NCBI GenBank assembly: GCA_002104945.1
Contig: MCFH01000059.1
Span: 62,001 to 126,000, forward strand
Source of the DNA: Piromyces finnis
Lineage: Eukaryota; Neocallimastigomycota; Neocallimastigomycetes; Neocallimastigales; Neocallimastigaceae
Direction: 5' to 3'
DNA: 64,000 bases
The translations under genes were made by a program, and so were the position numbers. This document shows, in pieces, positions 43,252 to 57,883 of this stretch; the stretch's first letter is position 1; the number at the start of each line of letters is the position of its first letter. Below the pieces are notes generated by a model. It saw nothing but the letters and a program-made list of their open reading frames with translations. It searched no databases and was not told the DNA's origin.

Positions 43252-44602
43252 ATGACATATGAAAATACTCTTCCTCCATATAATGAAAGTAATAGCAATA
43301 AACTTGGTCCACCAACTCCAATAGTTTCAACCCCATTACCATCAACACCTTTTAACGATTCACAAGATGGACCTGGAATACGACCAACTTTACAGTAAAT
43401 AATACTAATTACTAATTAAAAATCTATATTTTTAAATTTAATAATTTCATTATTAAAAAATATATATATATATTACAACAACAATAATAGAAATATCGTA
43501 TCAACTGTAAATTTGGAAACACGTCTTGACTTAAAAACTATTGCACTTCACGCAAGAAACGCTGAATATAATCCAAAAGTTAGTATTAAATATAAAAGTA
43601 TAAAATTTTGTTTTTATATAAATAAATAATAAATAAATAAAAAAATTAAAAATATTAAATTTGAAATTCAAATTTACATTTAAATTTTAAAATATGTAAA
43701 TAAATAAATAAAAAAAAAAAAAAGGATGATTTATGGATAAATAATAAAATATTTTTATATCTATTAATTTATATCTTTTCATATCTAAATACAATAATAA
43801 TAATGATGTTGTTGTTGTTGTTGTTGTTGTTATTATTATTATTGTTGACAATAATAATAATAATAATAATAACTATTATAATTTTTATTTTTGTAAACTA
43901 TATTTTATTAAAAAAAAATATTATAATTAATAATAATATATATATATATATAATACGTATATATACTTTTATAACTTTAAATTATATTTAAATTAAAAGC
44001 GTTTTGCTGCTGTTATTATGCGTATCAGAGAACCAAAAACTACTGCTTTAATTTTCGTTTCTGGTAAAATGGTAATAACAGGTGCTAAAAGTGAAGAACA
44101 ATCAAAATTAGCTGCTAGAAAATATGCAAGAATTATTCAAAAATTAGGTTTTCCAGCAAGATTTAATGAATTTAAAATACAGAATATTGTTGGTAGTTGT
44201 GATGTTAAATTCCCAATTAGATTAGAAGGTTTAGCTTGTTCCCACGGACACTTTTCAAGTGTACGTTTCAATAATAATGAAAATCATTCATGATAAAAAG
44301 TATCTTAATTTCTAACAAACTTTTAATTAAATTTTTAATTTAGTATGAACCTGAATTATTCCCTGGTCTTATTTACCGTATGGTTAAACCAAAAATTGTA
44401 TTATTAATATTTGTTTCTGGAAAAATCGTATTAACTGGTGCAAAAGTAAGAATACGCAATACCACATATACTACATATATAAATTAATTTTAAATTATTC
44501 TAATTTTGAATTTCTATTTGAAATCTATTTTAGGTAAGAGAAGAAATTTATCAAGCTTTTGAAAATATATATCCTGTATTAAAAGAATTTAGAAAAGTAT
44601 AA
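43252..44602 (+). CDS. TBP: TATA-binding protein (5 exons, 220 aa)
   Basis: TBP nucleates transcription by all three nuclear RNA polymerases by bending promoter DNA. Exons are 43252-43394, 43491-43578, 44000-44260, 44344-44445 and 44534-44602. A short Pro/Ser/Thr/Asn-rich N terminus (about 47 residues) is followed by the two-repeat saddle: [65 protein letters not shown], then [57 protein letters not shown] and YPVLKEFRK. The sequence is most like fungal TBPs. Intron 2 (43579-43999) has an unusual donor, GTTAGT, an AAG acceptor and a hairpin-forming repeat. Exon 3 has a GTACGT donor and could be misread 33 nt further. Identification is certain; splice sites agree with the conserved protein. 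Confidence 0.97.
43832..43861. repeat. Inverted repeat in TBP intron 2
   Basis: ATTATTATTATTGT (43832-43845) and ACAATAATAATAAT (43848-43861) are perfect reverse complements with a 2-base gap. A (TTG)n run lies just upstream and more (TAA)n downstream, so the transcript could form a long hairpin. Confidence 0.85.
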
Positions 44603-45280
44603 ATTAAATCAAAATTGTTACAAAAAAAAAAAAAAATCCATATTATTATAGTAAAAAATAATAATTTGCTCTTTTAATAATTTAACTTTTATTATTATAA
44701 TTATTATTATTATAAAAGAAAGTTTAACATGATATTTTCACTTTGTTCTTTATATACAATTGTTTTTATTATAATTATTATTATTATTACTATATATCCA
44801 TTCTTTCATTTTAATATTACAACATTCATCTTTAAAAACTTTTTTAATTATATATATATTATTTTGAAAATGAACTGACATAAAATCTATTAATAATTAT
44901 GAATTTTTTTTTAAAAAAAAATGTAAATAATATAAAACATGACATTCAAAAAAAAAAAGTTACTATTATTCTAATATAAAATATCTATTAATAACTATTA
45001 GACATCTTTTTAATTCTTTCATATCAACAATAAATAAATAAATTTCAATTTTTACATAAAGAAATACTTAAATTTTAATTTATTTAATATTTAAATTTAA
45101 TTTTTTTTTTTTTTGTTTTACATTAATATTTGTATATTACAAAAAATGAAAGCCATAAAAATTAAAATTTGTTAGAACATAAACTAAATAAAACATAATA
45201 TATATTTAAAAAAAAAAACAGATATTATATAAAAAAAAAAAAAAAAAAAAAAACCCCTCCCATTAGAATACTGTAAAATA
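44603..45280. other. Spacer between TBP and the ankyrin gene
   Basis: A/T-rich sequence with no supported feature. A poly(A) run followed by CCCCTCCC (45232-45260) lies just before the ankyrin start codon. Confidence 0.5.
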
Positions 45281-45979
45281 ATGACAGTCGATACAAGTAA
45301 TTTAGACGTATTATTAAATAATGGGCAATTAAATGAATCTGAGCTTTATGAGAATAAGGGGAAAACATTGATATGTGAAATAATTAAAAATGGAAAAATA
45401 AATGAACTTGAAAATTTTATAAATAAATATAATGTTTCTTTACATAGTTATTCTAGTAATGGCTTTGATATATTAATATATACAATAAAAAATAGTGATT
45501 CAGTAGAAATGATAAATTTTATAATTGAAAAAACACCCTATAAAAATCTTAATTATACAGTAAAAGACAATAATAACACAATTGGTACACCTTTATTTCT
45601 TTCATTGGCTCAAAATAAATTTAAAATTGCGGATTTATTAATGGAAAATGGAGCAGATATAAATATGACATTGTGTTGTAATTTAGATAAAATTCGAGAA
45701 GAAGACGTTTACCTTACTCAAAATCCATATAAATATTATGATGTCATTGCCAATCGTGATTGTTTTACTCATGATTACTCCCGTGAAATTTATAGTAATA
45801 TAATTCAATATTTATGTGAGGTAGATTCACTTACTCAACAAAATTTAGAATATATAAAAAATCATGGCTTTGAAATTAACGCAATACGAACCGGAATTAT
45901 TAAGCAATTAGAAAGAAACAATAAATTTGAATATGCTAAAATGATTTCAAATTTAATTAGTGAACAAGATATTGATTAA
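45281..45979 (+). CDS. Ankyrin-repeat protein (single exon, 232 aa)
   Basis: An intronless frame in a window where nearly all other genes are spliced. The clearest ankyrin unit is GTPLFLSLAQNKFKIADLLM with ENGADIN (about residues 106-132), matching the TPL..A..N....+.LL..GA+.N pattern. Weaker units occur upstream (FDILIYTIKNSDSVEMINFI, about 62-84; ICEIIKNGKINELENFI) and downstream. This type of protein-interaction module has no catalytic residues. Anaerobic gut fungi carry large families of short ankyrin proteins like this, so it may belong to a lineage-expanded family; that is inference. It is convergent with biotin synthase. Partner and function are unknown. Confidence 0.8.
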   Translation: MTVDTSNLDVLLNNGQLNESELYENKGKTLICEIIKNGKINELENFINKYNVSLHSYSSNGFDILIYTIKNSDSVEMINFIIEKTPYKNLNYTVKDNNNTIGTPLFLSLAQNKFKIADLLMENGADINMTLCCNLDKIREEDVYLTQNPYKYYDVIANRDCFTHDYSREIYSNIIQYLCEVDSLTQQNLEYIKNHGFEINAIRTGIIKQLERNNKFEYAKMISNLISEQDID

Positions 45980-46758
45980 TATAGAAAGAAGTAATAAATT
46001 AAATTTTTAAATTGTTCTTAGCCGTAGTAGTAACCGCAGTAGTAGTAATGATAATAAACAATAATATAAATTGTACTACTTTTTTTGTACTTATTTTGAT
46101 GTAACACTTTAGCTATTAGGCACAAATAAAAATAAAATAGATTATGAATTTTTTGTAAAAATAGAAATAAAGATACAAATTTTTATTATATAATTTAATA
46201 TCTATGTTTTTATAAAAATAAAAAGCGATAAGAATTAGCGTTCATTTCCCTTCGACTACTATTTCTATTTTAAAAAAACTATTTCCATTATATAAAAAAT
46301 AAAATATATACATTAAATTATTTTTTATGATTTTGACTAATTTATAAAGGTATAATAATGCTATTACAATATAGTTATAATATTATTATGTTCAATACAA
46401 CGTTGAATGTTGAATGGAGTGAAATTGAGCAGAATAAATTGTTTATATTTATTATTAAAAAGATAAAAATTAATATATATCAACTGGAACTTTATTTCTT
46501 TTACTTCCTCTAACAAACTATAAAGCTAATAATACTTTAAAAAAAGTTTATACTTTTATTATTTACATATAATATTTTATTTATAATTATAATTAATATA
46601 CTATTCTATATTTCTTTTTATTGTATTTTTGTATATCTATGAATTCTATATGATATGATAATGATAATATAAAATCATAATGAATTTTAAAATGTTTAAT
46701 GTTTTATTTACTGCAGTTACTACTAAGATTTATAACTTTTTTTTTTATACTATATGAA
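45980..46758. other. Convergent spacer between the ankyrin and biotin synthase genes
   Basis: A/T-rich sequence with a short GTA/GTAGTA repeat near 46022-46050. No coding frame or RNA gene is supported. Confidence 0.5.
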
Positions 46759-47802
46759 TTATTTTGTGACGTGATAACCTAATTCTTTTATCATTTGTAT
46801 ATCACGCTCAATTGTTATTCCTGATGTTGTTAACATATCTCCTGAAATTAAAGCATTTGCTCCAGATAATAAGCAACTACGTCCTTTATCACTCAATAAT
46901 CCACGACCACCGGCTAATCTAATAAAGACATTAGGATTTATAAAACGATAAATAGCACAGATTCTTCGCATTTCTTCTACACTAAGTACCTTATTATTCT
47001 CAAATGGTGTTCCTGGAATTGGATTAAGCATATTAATAGGAATAGATACTACTCCTAACTCATGAATCATGAAAGCCATATCAATACGATCTTCCCAAGA
47101 CTCACCGAGTCCCATAATACCACCAGAGCAAACTTCTAACCCTTGTTCCTTAGCATACTCAACCGTTTTAATTTTATCTTCTGTAGTATGCGTTGAACAT
47201 ACCTTTTTGAAAAAGTTTCTTGAACTTTCCATGTTATTGTGATAACGAGTTAAGCCTGCAGCTTTTAATTTCTTAAAATCACTTGAATTTAAAAGGCCGC
47301 AGGAAGCACATATCTTTAAATTTGTATTTTCTTTTATTTTCTTCATAGCTTGGCAAAGTTTTCCCACTTCAAACTTTCCAAGTCTACGACCTGAAGTGAC
47401 AGGTGCAAATCTTTGAACACCTCTGGAATCATCTTTTTTGGCTGCAGAGAGCATAGCTTCACTATCTACGAGTGGATATTTATTAACAGCCACTTTATAG
47501 TGTGAAGATTGGGCACAAAATTTACAATTTTCAGAACATTTTCCACTTTTAGCATTTATAATTGTACAAATTTCAAATTCATTTCCACAAAACTTTTGTC
47601 TTATTTCATTTGCCGCTTTACATAACTCTTCAAGATCACTATTAACTAATTTCATAGCTTTACTTTTCGTTATTTCCTGACCATTAATAATATTTTGTTT
47701 CAATTGATTAATAAAAAACTTATTTACCGCTGAACATAATGTTCTTTGAGATATATGATTTAATAATGGATAACAAAATTGAACAGGAATATTTCTAATC
47801 AT
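46759..47802 (-). CDS. bioB: Biotin synthase, bacterial (Clostridia-like) type with organelle-type leader (347 aa)
   Basis: Radical SAM enzyme that inserts sulfur into dethiobiotin, the last step of biotin synthesis. It is intronless. Cys89, Cys93 and Cys96 (CSENCKFC) bind the SAM [4Fe-4S] cluster. The cysteines of NLKICASCGLL and GLEVCSGGIMGLGE and the Arg of VFIRLAGGR correspond to the ligands of the second [2Fe-2S] cluster. RYHNNMESS replaces the YNHNL(D/E)T motif of most eukaryotic and proteobacterial enzymes and matches the form I know from Clostridia. IPINMLNPIPGTPFE is also typical. The bacterial-type domain begins near residue 33. The preceding residues (MIRNIPVQF...) contain Arg, Ser, Thr and aromatic residues, and the first acidic residue is Glu43, so they resemble a mitochondrial or hydrogenosomal presequence. 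Horizontal acquisition from rumen bacteria is likely but needs a tree. It is divergent from the WD40 gene. Confidence 0.95.
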   Translation of the reverse strand: MIRNIPVQFCYPLLNHISQRTLCSAVNKFFINQLKQNIINGQEITKSKAMKLVNSDLEELCKAANEIRQKFCGNEFEICTIINAKSGKCSENCKFCAQSSHYKVAVNKYPLVDSEAMLSAAKKDDSRGVQRFAPVTSGRRLGKFEVGKLCQAMKKIKENTNLKICASCGLLNSSDFKKLKAAGLTRYHNNMESSRNFFKKVCSTHTTEDKIKTVEYAKEQGLEVCSGGIMGLGESWEDRIDMAFMIHELGVVSIPINMLNPIPGTPFENNKVLSVEEMRRICAIYRFINPNVFIRLAGGRGLLSDKGRSCLLSGANALISGDMLTTSGITIERDIQMIKELGYHVTK

Positions 47803-48059
47803 CTTTTCAATTAAATACTCGTATTTTTAACTTTTTTTCTTTTATTTTTAAATAGTGTTACTAATATACAAAGTATTTTTTATTATTTTTTTTCTTGTTT
47901 GTTAATATATCTTTGTTTCTTTTGTTTCTTCCATTTACTTTTACATTTTAGTTTTTTTGTTAAACTAATAATTATTTTATTATTTTATTATTAATTATCC
48001 AATCAAACATAATATTTAGATATTAATTTCTTTACCAAAAACATTCACCCCACAACTAT

Positions 48060-48127
<68 letters not shown>

Positions 48128-48641
48128 TCATAAAATTATAATGTATCTTTTAAAAAAAAAATAAAAAAGAGTATAAAATATATGATTATTTATTATTAAA
48201 TGTTTGTTTGTATTATCATAAGCATTCAACCATATTAGTAAAATATATATTACACATTTATTACTTCTGCATAACATTTTATAATTATTTTAAAAATTAC
48301 TACAACCAAGTTTTTCTTTAAAGAAAATTAATGCGTTTATGAATCTTATGAATGAAATAGTTCCTACATTCGTATACATTTTGTTTACATAAAGATTTAA
48401 AAAAATTTTATATTTTAAAGTTTAAAAAATATAAATTAAAAATTATATTTTAATTAATTTTAATTAAATTGAAAAAAAAATGTTTTTTTTTTTTTGTTTT
48501 TGTTTTTTTTATTTTATAGTTTATAGGATTGAAGTTTGCTGCATGTAATACTTTACAAAGAAAAAAAAAACTATAATAATAAATATATATATAATAGATT
48601 TAGAAAACTTATAAATATTATTAAATATAAAGTAATTAAAA
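47803..48641. other. Divergent promoter region between biotin synthase and the WD40 gene
   Basis: About 840 bases shared as upstream sequence by two divergent genes. A (TTTA)n microsatellite (48058-48126) sits in it. No coding frame is supported. Confidence 0.5.
48058..48126. repeat. (TTTA)n microsatellite
   Basis: About 69 bases of uninterrupted TTTA units, roughly 250 bases upstream of the biotin synthase start codon. Confidence 0.9.
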
Positions 48642-51218
48642 ATGGCTATGGAATATCGTATTAGTATTAATGAAGCACATTTAACACCAATTACAGCAAT
48701 TGAATTCAACCCATTTAGAAGAGAAATATATACAGGAGCAGAAGGTATTTTAAAATAATTTCATTAATAATGAAAAGAGAAACCATTTAAAATTAATATA
48801 ATTAAGAAACATGATGTCACTCCATTAACTTAAAATATAATTAATATATTTTATTAGATGGATCAATAAGAATATGGGAACTAGATTCTGGGAAATTACT
48901 ATATAACTTTAATGAACATAGTGGTTTTGTAACTCAATTGTTATACTGGTAAACCTATATTAATATTTGAACTCAATTATAATAAATGGTTTTTTTCAAA
49001 TTATTAAAATTGGATAAAATAATATTTTATTTATACAGTAGAGAATTAAAAGTATTATTCTCAGTATCCATAGATGGTCAAATTATTGTCTGGGGACCAA
49101 CAAATAAACCAATGCAAAAAATAAGTGTAATTTACAACATTTTTTTTTTAAAAAACTTCTAATAATGAAAGAAAAAAAGAAAAAACTAAAAAAAATTTAA
49201 ATAAAAATTATTTAAAAAAAATTATATCATTTAAAGACAAGGGAACCAATATACTGTCTTGAATACAATAGTCGAAGACAACAATTATTATGTGGATATA
49301 AAGGACGTGTTAGAGCATTCCATGTTTATAGTCCAGAAGAAGGACATAATACAGAAGTAATTGAAAGAAAAGCTATTAGTTGTTGTGAACATACAGATAT
49401 AGTAAGTTGTATTATAACATGTGAAGGAAGATTTTATTCTGCTGGGTAAATACTTAAAATATATATATAAATACATTAAATAATAATATAATTACATATA
49501 AGAAAAAAAAAAAAAAGGAAAAATTCTTATAAAATTCAAATTTTATAAAAAAAAAAGATATGATAGAAAAATTGTTATATATGATACACCACATCATGGA
49601 AAAATAAAACTAAAAGTTATTCATACAGTACATAATGCACATGAAGCTGCTATTTCCTGTATGATCTATGGTAAAAACTCTGATAACAGTTGGTAATATA
49701 CGTTAAATATATTTTCTCTTATAATATTATTAATTCATATTATTTAAAGAAAAATATTAATAAAAAATTAAAGAAATATATATATATGCAATATGCAAGT
49801 ATATTTTATTAATTAAAACCATAATATATATATAATAATAATACTGATATAATAGGATTATTACAGGTTCATTTGATAGAACAGTTAAATTATGGTCACT
49901 TGATGGAAATTTGCTTCAAAATTTTGATGGTTTTAAGTATTATATCTTTTCCATTTTTATTTATTTATGCTATTATATATCTTTTGATAATATTTAAAAA
50001 AAAAAAAAATATTAATATATTTTTTATTAAAAGTAATACAATTACCTCCGTATGTCACGTACCACCAACACAAACATTATGGCTTTCAGCAAATTCACCT
50101 ACACCAATTATATGGGATCCAAAAGGGGGAATTAATGTAAAAAAAAAAAAAAATAACAATATTACATTGAATCTATATTTCGTTTATATATATAATAATT
50201 AAATAAAATAATGGTTCATATAGGTATCAGATTTTGTTACTACTTCTCTTCCACCATTTATAGGACATATAAAAAAATTATTTTATGTACCAGAAGGAAA
50301 TCAGATATTTGGTACAACAAATAATCGATCAATTATAATATGGAAATATAATCCAGCAGCAAGTTCATCTACTTTAAAGGGACATAGTGATATTATTGAA
50401 ACTTTAACATTCAGTAGGTTAAATTTTGTATAAATATTGAAATTAATAATTTTAGAGTATTAATATTAATTTATTATTATTAATATAATAATAATAATAA
50501 AAGCTGAAAAAGAACCATTATTAATTTTTAGTGGTGGAGCATATAGCGAAATTCAAAGGTGGGAAAGGCTTCAATTAAATTCCTTTATGTATAGGTATTT
50601 CTTTTATATTACAAAAAGATATATATATGTGATTTTTTTTTTTATTTTTTTATCTCATAATATGATATAAAAGAAAAATGAATAATTTATTTTTATTATA
50701 ATAATAATAAATTTATATAATTTCTATACTTTTACATATTTCAATAAAAGTCATGATACTGTTTGTTTCTTAAAAGATATAGAAAATATAAAGACATCAA
50801 ATAAAGAGGATAAAAGAAAAAAACTAGAAAAACCTAAACTCAAAAGTATTCGAAGAAGATATTCACAAATAATGAACACAATGCCTAGTTCAAACTATTC
50901 TGGAAGTAAATCATTAAATAATTTGGAAATGATGATGTTACCTTTGGATATTGGTGATATGGAATTAAATAAAAATTTGGTAGATGAACCAACAAATAAA
51001 AGTAATAAAAAAAAGCAACTTAAAATAAAGCCAAGTTGTTTAAAACTTATCTATGAAGAAAATTTTGATTATTTGATATCAGGATATGAAGATTCCAGAA
51101 TTAGTAAAATATATAAATTTTTTTTTTAACCTTTTTAAATATTTTTTAAAAAATATTAATTTATATCTATTATTAAAATTATATAAAAATATTAATACAT
51201 AAATAATTATATTAATAA

Positions 51219-51254
<36 letters not shown>

Positions 51255-51607
51255 GTTTGGGGTTATAATGATGAAGTATTAAAAATCCCAATACCTGAAA
51301 AGGATAAATCAAAAAATGGTACCTTGGCAACAATTCCAAATGTATCAGATACAGGTAACAGTGATAGTGTTACAAATAGAGTATCTGGTCTCTCAATTAA
51401 ATATGTTTTTGAAAGACATAAATCAAGTATATCAGGATTAGTTTCATTTTGTTTAGATAATACCTATTGGCTTGTAAATAAACATAGGCATATATATATT
51501 AATATAATTCTTTATTTTTTTTTTTCTTTAAATAAATATATGTATTATTAATTTTTATACAACATTAATATATATTCCAATTATTTTAAATATTATATAT
51601 ACATTTA

Positions 51608-51674
<67 letters not shown>

Positions 51675-52505
51675 ATAATATAATAATAATTTAGATAAGT
51701 TCTGGATTTGATAGAAGAATATGTGTCTGGAATTTATCTACAGGAAAATTCCAAGATGTTTTAAGAATTGCTGGACAACCAAAAGATAAAGAAGAATTAG
51801 CTGCAGATGACATTATTACTGATATTGATTATAATCCAAATAGAAAAGAATATGCTTATGCCTCAGCTGATAGAATGATCTATCTTAGAAAATTTTCACC
51901 AAAAGGAGATGAAATGCCACTTCAAGCAGTAATGCAAGGACATGAAGAAGAAGTTCGTCAAGTAAGTATTATAAAAAAAAACATTACACATATATATATA
52001 AATATTCTATTTTTGTTTTTTATTAATATTATAGGATATTAATTAAAAATATTATTTAATTTTCTTCTCTATATAATAAGATTAAATGGAATAATACCTA
52101 TAAAATATGGGTTTCTGGATCGGATGATAGAACAATCAGAATATGGGTAAAATTTATTTTAAAAAAAAAACTATAATATAAATATATTAACTAAATTTTA
52201 AATTATTATTCTTAATTAATAATAATTAAATGAAATTCTATAACATTTAGCCTGAAACTGGTATTCCTTGTTTAAAAGTTATAAATAATATTGGTATTGT
52301 TACAACCCTTTGTATGGATGTTGTTAATGGATGTATTATTTCAGGGGCAAATGATCATATTATAAGAATTTATGATCCTGCAAAGGGGTATGAAAATGTT
52401 CAAAAGCATTGTGGTCATCAAGATGAAGTTAAATCTATAATTCATATTCCAACTAGAAATCAAGTATGTGTTTTTTTTTTTACATATTCATTTCTTATTA
52501 TAATT

Positions 52506-52541
<36 letters not shown>

Positions 52542-53174
52542 AAAATAAAATATTAAATAAACATTTTTTGAAAATAAAATAAAAATGTTTCAATTATATT
52601 AAGTATATTTCAGCATCATGGGATGGAACAATAAGAGGTATTTTATCCTATATAAAATTAAAAAAATTTAAAAAAAAAAAAAATATTTATTTACCTTTTT
52701 TTTTTATTATTTATTTAAATATTCTAGTATGGAATGCCTATATTCAAAAATGTAAGTTTATTTATATACTATAGTATTATTTTAAGTAAATCTAAAATAT
52801 ATATATACGTATGTGTAGATGTATCTATTGAAATAAATAATGACTAAAATATATAATAATTTCCTATTTAAAAAAAAACAATAGCTCGTATTTCTCTAAA
52901 TCAACCACAAAAAAATATTGAAGGAATTAATAGTTTTGATGTTAATGATGATGTAAGAACAAAAAAAATTTTTTTTTTTAATTACGTTTTTAATATTATA
53001 TAATAAAAATACCAAACATTTTTATTTATATATAATTTTATTATTATATAATATTTTTAGTATATCTACGGAATAAATAATGATGACTTTTCATTAAAAA
53101 AGAACAGTTCATTAACTCTGTCACAAAACCCATTTAATATTGGTTTTACTAACGGAAATGATGAGGAAAATTGA
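48642..53174 (+). CDS. Multi-WD40-repeat protein (18 exons, 816 aa)
   Basis: Exons are 48642-48744, 48858-48948, 49039-49126, 49237-49445, 49558-49692, 49856-49936, 50034-50136, 50224-50413, 50504-50594, 50751-51103, 51253-51473, 51695-51961, 52081-52146, 52251-52463, 52604-52637, 52728-52751, 52885-52952 and 53061-53174; every junction keeps phase. WD40 blades run from residue 1 to about 780: HLTPITAIEFNPFRREIYTG then GSIRIWEL, VSIDGQIIVWGP, TGSFDRTVKLWSL, TTNNRSIIIWKY, SSGFDRRICVWNL, SGSDDRTIRIW, SGANDHIIRIYDP and SASWDGTIRVWNA. This suggests two propellers, separated by a basic, Lys-rich insert (about 375-440). The family is unresolved. Two-propeller WD40 proteins without other domains are common among ciliary/flagellar proteins, but I cannot place this one. 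Eight of its 17 introns end in AAG. It is convergent with the aminopeptidase gene. Confidence 0.88.
51609..51673. repeat. (ATT)n microsatellite in a WD40-gene intron
   Basis: About 65 bases of uninterrupted ATT units within the intron between 51473 and 51695, close to the acceptor. Confidence 0.93.
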
Positions 53175-53426
53175 AATAATATGCAAAATTTTGAAATTTC
53201 ATGATATTTGTATAGAATTATAGATACTTTTTTTCTTATTCAATATTAATTTAAATATATATATATATATATTCATTCCTTAAATATTTATATATAATTA
53301 ATAAAATTTTAATATTAATTAATTCATAATAATAAAAATCTATATCAATACCAAAAAAATTATTATCATTATAATTTAATTATTTTTATATTTGAATTAA
53401 TTTTACTTTATTATCTTTTATTTCAT

Positions 53427-53457
<31 letters not shown>

Positions 53458-53636
53458 TTATTTAATGTTTGCGCATTATATTTTTATTTTGGATGGAGCT
53501 ATTTTTACAGCATTTTTGTAAATATTATAATATTATTAAATATATTTGACATCATTTAGATTTATACCAAATATTATTATAATTATCATGGATTTTATTA
53601 CAATTAATTCAATCTCATGAAATGTTGTTAATATAT
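53175..53636. other. Convergent spacer
   Basis: A/T-rich 3' flanks of the WD40 (+) and aminopeptidase (-) genes. No other feature is seen. Confidence 0.5.
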
Positions 53637-56773
<3,137 letters not shown>

Positions 56774-57883
56774 TTTTATTTAATTGAATTTATTTTCTTT
56801 TTTTCTTATAAAATTTTTTAAAAAGAAAAAATATTCCAAAATAAAAAATAAAAAATAAAATGATAAAAAAAAAAATAACCTTTAATAAAAAAGTTAAATT
56901 TAATAATATTTAAACTTTTACATTAATTAAAATGAATATTTAATATTAATTATGTATTTAAAATTAAATTAAAATGGATGAAACACATAAATACAAAAAA
57001 TTAAAAAAAAAAAAAAAACATTTACATAATAATAAAAATAAAATTAAAGAATTCATCACTTTAAAGATTTTTTTTTAAAAGGTGGGTTTTCAACAAAATG
57101 GTTTCATTTACTATTATTATAAAATATAATAATAAAATTTAATAAAACCCTCTCTAGTTTTTTTTTTTTTTTTTTTTTTTAATTTTCATTTATTTACTTT
57201 TATTTTTTTTAATTTGGTTATTTTTTAAAAAAAAAATTAAAAAAAATATATATTATATATATAAATATAAATACTTTTAGAATTGAAATCATAAAATTTT
57301 AATATTTGTTAATACTTCATATATTTATAAATTTATATGACTTTGAAAAAAAAAAAATTGATTTTTAGTTTTTTTTTTAGATTTGATATTTTGTTAGTTT
57401 GTTAGTATTTTCATTGTTAATTGTTAATTTATGTTTATAATAATAATAAAAAAAATGGATTGCTTATAACAATAAAAAGATATTAAATATTTAAAATTTT
57501 TATATTATTAAAATATTAATTTTCTCTTCATTGCCTTTCTTTTTTTTTTTACAATATTTTATACGATCTATATAATAAAAACATAAATTAATTTGTTATT
57601 CGTATTTCTTTTTTCTTTTTTTTTTTTTTTTTTTTTTTGTTTTTGTTTTTTTTTTTTTTTTTTGCCTTTTTTTATTTTGTTTTGTTTTCGAGGAATTGTC
57701 TTTAAAAATTAAATTCTATTAATAATTTTGCTTAGGTGCATTTTTTATATATATTTAATTTACTTTAGTTCGTTTTTTTTTTTAATATTTTTATTTCTAT
57801 CTTATATTCTGTATTCTTTTATTTATGTTTTATTGAATTGTTGTCATATTAAAATTCTCGCAATTGATTGAATTCTTTGGAAT
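56774..57883. other. Spacer between aminopeptidase and septin genes
   Basis: A/T-rich non-coding DNA with poly(T) runs (57159-57180, 57619-57663). It contains the aminopeptidase promoter and the septin 3' UTR. No feature is otherwise supported. Confidence 0.5.
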
